From: an uncultured bacterium
GTDB lineage: Bacteria; Bacteroidota; Bacteroidia; Chitinophagales; Chitinophagaceae
Length of the DNA: 59,002 bases
Direction: 5' to 3'
Assembly: GCA_903826405.1 (NCBI GenBank)
Contig: CAIKEH010000027.1
Span: forward strand, 1-59,002
Every line of letters starts with the position of its first letter. Positions within the stretch are counted from its first letter, which is position 1. Shown in pieces: positions 56,564 through 59,002 of the stretch. The notes below the pieces were generated by a model that did not search any database, was not told the origin of the DNA, and saw only the letters and a list, made by a program, of their open reading frames with translations. Position numbers and translations under genes: made by a program.

Positions 56564-57196
56564 TCAATAATTACGGACGTAGTTCTCCAGCAACTTCATA
56601 CCGAACTTGTGGCTTTTTTCCGGATGAAACTGAACACCAATAATATTTTTGTGTTCCAATGCAGCCGCGAACGGGTAACCGTAATCGGAGGTCAACAACC
56701 TATCTGCATCATCTGATAATGCGGCATGATAGGAATGAACGAAATAAAATCGGGGATCGGGATACATTCCATCCAGAAGGGGGGAATTCTTGACAAAGGT
56801 AACTTCAGTCCAGCCCATGTGAGGTATGCGTGTTCCGGTGGACATGCTACTGGAATTGAAACGCACATTGGTTCCCCCTACCCAACCCAAACCATTTCCG
56901 GATCCTTCTTCACTACCGGAAAGCAGCAATTGCATGCCTACACAGATCCCGAGAATCGGCACCTTGTCGACAAGCACTCTCTTACTTAGTGTTTCGCGCA
57001 AACCGGATTGATTCAATTTGTCCACACAGGTATCGAAAGCGCCCACTCCCGGAAGAATGAGTTTTGAAGCCGACTCGATATCAGATGAAATTCCTGAGAT
57101 CAAGGAATTGATGCCGATTTTCTTCAGCATGTTCTTGATCGAGGCAAGATTCCCCACACCATAGTCAACAATAACCAGATCCATCGATTCTTTCAT
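56564..57196 (-). CDS. HisH paralogue glutaminase (HisH2)
   Basis: The 210-residue class I glutaminase has the triad: C85 in LGICVGMQLL, and H191 and E193 in VQFHPEKSH. Also present are VDYGVGNLASI and LPGVGAFDTC. It would release ammonia from glutamine, pass it through HisF2 and supply the sugar amidotransferase. The gene is 7 bp upstream of hisF2. The triad is complete, in contrast to the altered HisF partner. Confidence 0.92.
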   Translation of the reverse strand: MKESMDLVIVDYGVGNLASIKNMLKKIGINSLISGISSDIESASKLILPGVGAFDTCVDKLNQSGLRETLSKRVLVDKVPILGICVGMQLLLSGSEEGSGNGLGWVGGTNVRFNSSSMSTGTRIPHMGWTEVTFVKNSPLLDGMYPDPRFYFVHSYHAALSDDADRLLTSDYGYPFAAALEHKNIIGVQFHPEKSHKFGMKLLENYVRNY

Positions 57197-57211
57197 TGAA
57201 AAAAAGGAAGA

Positions 57212-57883
57212 TCAAACATGGAGGCGTTTAGCTCTGAATTCCTCAAATTTGGAATGAGGGATGTAGCCGTTGTATTCATTGATATTTCTATAACGAATGA
57301 ATTTTTCTTTAATAGATTCAATACCCGAATAATCAGCCACTATAGAAGCTGGATTACCAGATATTACGCAATAACCATTGGGGAAAGACTTTGTTACAAT
57401 TGAACCAGCTGCTACAGTTGTAAAATCACCTAAAGTTACACCAGGGTGTATTATTGATCCCATTCCAATTCTACAATATGCCCCTATTCTTACTACACCA
57501 GGAACATGTCGTCGAACATCCAGCATAAAATGATTAGAACTCAGAATTCCGACATTTGGCGCGATCTGTGTATAATCTCCGATGTAGATTTTGCCGACTG
57601 CTTGAATGTAACATCCCGGTGAAACGCCAGGAGCGGCGTCAATTCCAACATAAATATTATTTGGAGAACGAACTGTCGATGTAAAATGTACGGGCCAATA
57701 ACATGATCTATTTATACCCAAAACCTTCTGGTAAAACCAATTTGCAAAAGTAATACCACTTTCATTGCCTCGTGTGTAATATACAGCACGTGTGAATGGA
57801 ATGATTCGCATTGTAAACCAGAAAACAGGTCCATAGAAAATGAACCTGTAGATTTTTCCGGGTAACTTTAAAATATTTCTCAT
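57212..57883 (-). CDS. Left-handed beta-helix acyltransferase
   Basis: The 223-residue protein has hexapeptide repeats from about residue 70: YVGIDAAPGVSPGCYIQAVGKIYIGDY, NVGILSSNHFM and VRIGAYCRIGMGSIIHPGVTLGDF, followed by GSIVTKSFPNGYCVISGNPA. These are signs of a CatB/serine-O-acetyltransferase-like trimer with an active-site His (SSNH). It would O- or N-acylate a sugar. The region is clearly more AT-rich than the genes downstream, which suggests a recent join. Its neighbours are a carrier protein and HisH2. Confidence 0.82.
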   Translation of the reverse strand: MRNILKLPGKIYRFIFYGPVFWFTMRIIPFTRAVYYTRGNESGITFANWFYQKVLGINRSCYWPVHFTSTVRSPNNIYVGIDAAPGVSPGCYIQAVGKIYIGDYTQIAPNVGILSSNHFMLDVRRHVPGVVRIGAYCRIGMGSIIHPGVTLGDFTTVAAGSIVTKSFPNGYCVISGNPASIVADYSGIESIKEKFIRYRNINEYNGYIPHSKFEEFRAKRLHV

Positions 57884-57893
57884 AACAAAATGA

Positions 57894-58142
57894 TCAAGAC
57901 TGGTGCTTTTTTACTGCAGATACCATGTCACCGACGTTCTGAATTCCCATTATGTCATCCAGATCGAACTTAACTTGAAAAGCTTTCTCAACACTATCAA
58001 TGAAGAAGAGGTTAGAGATCGAATCCCAACCCGAAATGGAATTTTTATCTGATGATTCCGTGACTAATAAATCATCCTGCTTGAATACCTCTTTACATAT
58101 TAAAATGATTCTTTCAAAAATAGGATCATGTTGCATATTCAA
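57894..58142 (-). CDS. Acyl/peptidyl carrier protein
   Basis: The 82-residue four-helix protein has the phosphopantetheine attachment motif G-W-D-S41-I-S in the helix-2 position. It is followed by SVEKAFQVKFDLDDIMGIQNVGDM, the usual carrier-protein second half. The start codon overlaps the GNAT stop by ATGA (58139-58142). Alongside the AMP-ligase remnant at the right edge it should carry an activated acyl or aminoacyl group for transfer to a sugar. A separate role in fatty acid synthesis is unlikely in this place. Confidence 0.85.
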   Translation of the reverse strand: MNMQHDPIFERIILICKEVFKQDDLLVTESSDKNSISGWDSISNLFFIDSVEKAFQVKFDLDDIMGIQNVGDMVSAVKKHQS

Positions 58143-58888
58143 ATTAATTTATAGTAAACCATTAAAGGATCCAATTCCATGAAGCCTAACTTCTGATATA
58201 ATTTCAAACCTTGTGGAGTAGAACTTAAATACATTTTACTACTCCCCAATTCAAGTGCATAATTCATGGCATGAGCAATAAGCAACTGCCCGATTCCTTT
58301 TTTTTGAAATGCCGGATCTGTACAAACCATATAAATACTGGTACCCTCTGAATCAGTGTACATAATCAAGCAAGATAATAGTTGATCTAATTCATCCCAA
58401 ATACACAAATAATCCATCTTCCCATTATCCAATGCATCCTCAAATATTTTCTCGTCTAACAATTTACCGCCAAATAAAACCTTTGAAACCAATTTTACCC
58501 ATGATTTTATATTGCCATCACCTTTCTGTATCAACCCAACTTTCAATTTATGTCCTGGAATTTCTATTGGTGTTTCCTTGTTCAATGGACAATACATGTT
58601 TACCCACCTAGCCATTAGACGATAGCCTGAATCTGACAAAACATTATTAAGCTCAGTTGATATTGATCCAGAAAGCAATAAAGTCTTGCAGTCATCATTA
58701 ATCTGAAGCTGCTCTTTTAAATCTACTTCAGTGGTTTGATTGATAACGAACAAAAGATTAGGCCACGCAAAACCAGGCGTAATGAATCGGACAAAATCAC
58801 CGGACTGGTGCCGTACAATCCGACGGGAGTTGCTTAAAGATTCTATAAATCCCAGATAATGACGATATGTAATACCTGTCGCAATCAC
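58139..58888 (-). CDS. GNAT-family acyltransferase next to a carrier protein
   Basis: The 249-residue protein has a GNAT domain in the C-terminal half: TSIYMVCTDPAFQKKGIGQLLIAHAMNYA (acetyl-CoA loop Q-x-x-G-I-G) and LYQKLGFMELD. The first about 110 residues are of unknown fold. The start is placed at GTG 58888, one base after the ligase stop at 58890. A GTG at 58930 is also possible and would overlap the ligase by 41 bp. It may transfer the group held by the carrier protein, or acetylate the sugar amine. The region is AT-rich. Confidence 0.72.
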   Translation of the reverse strand: MIATGITYRHYLGFIESLSNSRRIVRHQSGDFVRFITPGFAWPNLLFVINQTTEVDLKEQLQINDDCKTLLLSGSISTELNNVLSDSGYRLMARWVNMYCPLNKETPIEIPGHKLKVGLIQKGDGNIKSWVKLVSKVLFGGKLLDEKIFEDALDNGKMDYLCIWDELDQLLSCLIMYTDSEGTSIYMVCTDPAFQKKGIGQLLIAHAMNYALELGSSKMYLSSTPQGLKLYQKLGFMELDPLMVYYKLI

Positions 58889-58889
58889 T

Positions 58890-59002
58890 TCAAAGCATAT
58901 TCGACAATTTGCGTCTGTCCAATTTGCCACTTGAATTCAAAGGAAATTGATCCAGCTGTATAATCTGGGAAGGTACCATGTATGATGGGAGAGCCTTTTT
59001 TA
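58890..59002 (-). CDS. C-terminal end of an AMP-dependent ligase (adenylation enzyme), cut by the right edge
   Basis: Read on the minus strand from the edge, the open frame encodes [18 protein letters not shown], then [14 protein letters not shown] and a stop at 58890. This is the typical last segment of ANL-family enzymes (consensus L-P-x-Y-M-V-P ... L-P-x-x-x-x-G-K-x-D-R), with the catalytic lysine K of SGK. Such ligases load amino or acyl groups on a carrier protein, and the carrier gene lies two genes downstream. Only about 37 codons are visible. Confidence 0.85.
   Translation of the reverse strand, partial: KKALPSYMVPSQIIQLDQFPLNSSGKLDRRKLSNML

Noticed and set aside
55789-57196. hisF and hisH as histidine biosynthesis genes
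   Set aside because: HisF lacks the catalytic D11, no other his genes are nearby, and both adjoin a WbpG-like sugar amidotransferase.

Overview
The window reads as chromosomal DNA of a carotenoid-making member of the Bacteroidota, probably of the Cytophagales/Chitinophagales kind. The signs are genes without Shine-Dalgarno sequences, a Reg_prop/Y_Y_Y sensor, lipoproteins with short lipoboxes, a CrtI-CrtB-Idi plus CrtZ-CrtY carotenoid set, a CpsB-type PHP phosphatase, and CDP-paratose-epimerase-like and NodU-like genes in a large surface-polysaccharide locus. The genus cannot be fixed from the sequence alone.

Layout. (1) 0-3.3 kb: a complete IS21-family insertion sequence (141-2836) with istB, istA and multi-copy terminal repeats. 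It lies against a cut-off sugar-phosphate isomerase/epimerase gene on the left and a truncated Fic gene on the right. (2) 3.3-12.4 kb: a lipoprotein-anchored 12-repeat propeller fused to a class III adenylate cyclase, a DUF1080 (3-keto-disaccharide hydrolase) protein, a small NTF2-like lipoprotein, a GNAT enzyme, an aldo/keto reductase and two small unknowns. (3) 12.6-21.1 kb: a 51-residue basic protein, a PAP2 phosphatase with a GT39 glycosyltransferase, crtZ-crtY, a TerB-like protein, a tandem universal stress protein, a LOG-family protein and two related coiled-coil proteins. (4) 21.2-29.4 kb: a histidine kinase with a REC-cNMP-HTH regulator, idi, crtB, crtI, an ECF sigma factor and a CarH-like MerR/B12 photoreceptor-type repressor. 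(5) 29.5-59.0 kb: about 29 kb of surface polysaccharide genes, all on the minus strand, transcribed from the right edge towards 29.5 kb.

How the genes work together. Idi, CrtB, CrtI, CrtY and CrtZ would take IPP/DMAPP-derived GGPP to zeaxanthin; the GGPP synthase is not in the window. The CarH-like regulator keeps the residues needed for adenosylcobalamin binding (W-x9-EH and E-x-H-x2-G). It sits just upstream of the ECF sigma factor, whose gene lies 10 bp before crtI, so blue/green-light control through B12 of a sigma-crtI-crtB unit is the natural reading. Palindromes lie in the intergenic region between them. The polysaccharide locus encodes a Wzy polymerase, many glycosyltransferases, and sugar-tailoring enzymes: a Gfo/Idh dehydrogenase plus DegT aminotransferase (WbpB/WbpE-like), an amidotransferase with HisH/HisF paralogues for an acetamidino group, a formyltransferase, a deacetylase, an AsnB-like amidotransferase, a carbamoyltransferase, an FkbM methyltransferase, GDP-fucose synthesis, and at the right edge an AMP-ligase/GNAT/carrier-protein/acyltransferase cassette. 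No Wzx flippase, priming transferase or Wza/Wzc export gene is visible, so the locus continues beyond the right edge.

The most unusual items are the propeller-adenylate cyclase, the CarH-sigma-crt arrangement, the carrier-protein cassette next to the amidino-sugar genes, the crtY reading frame without a normal start codon, and an octamer tandem repeat after the fucose genes.
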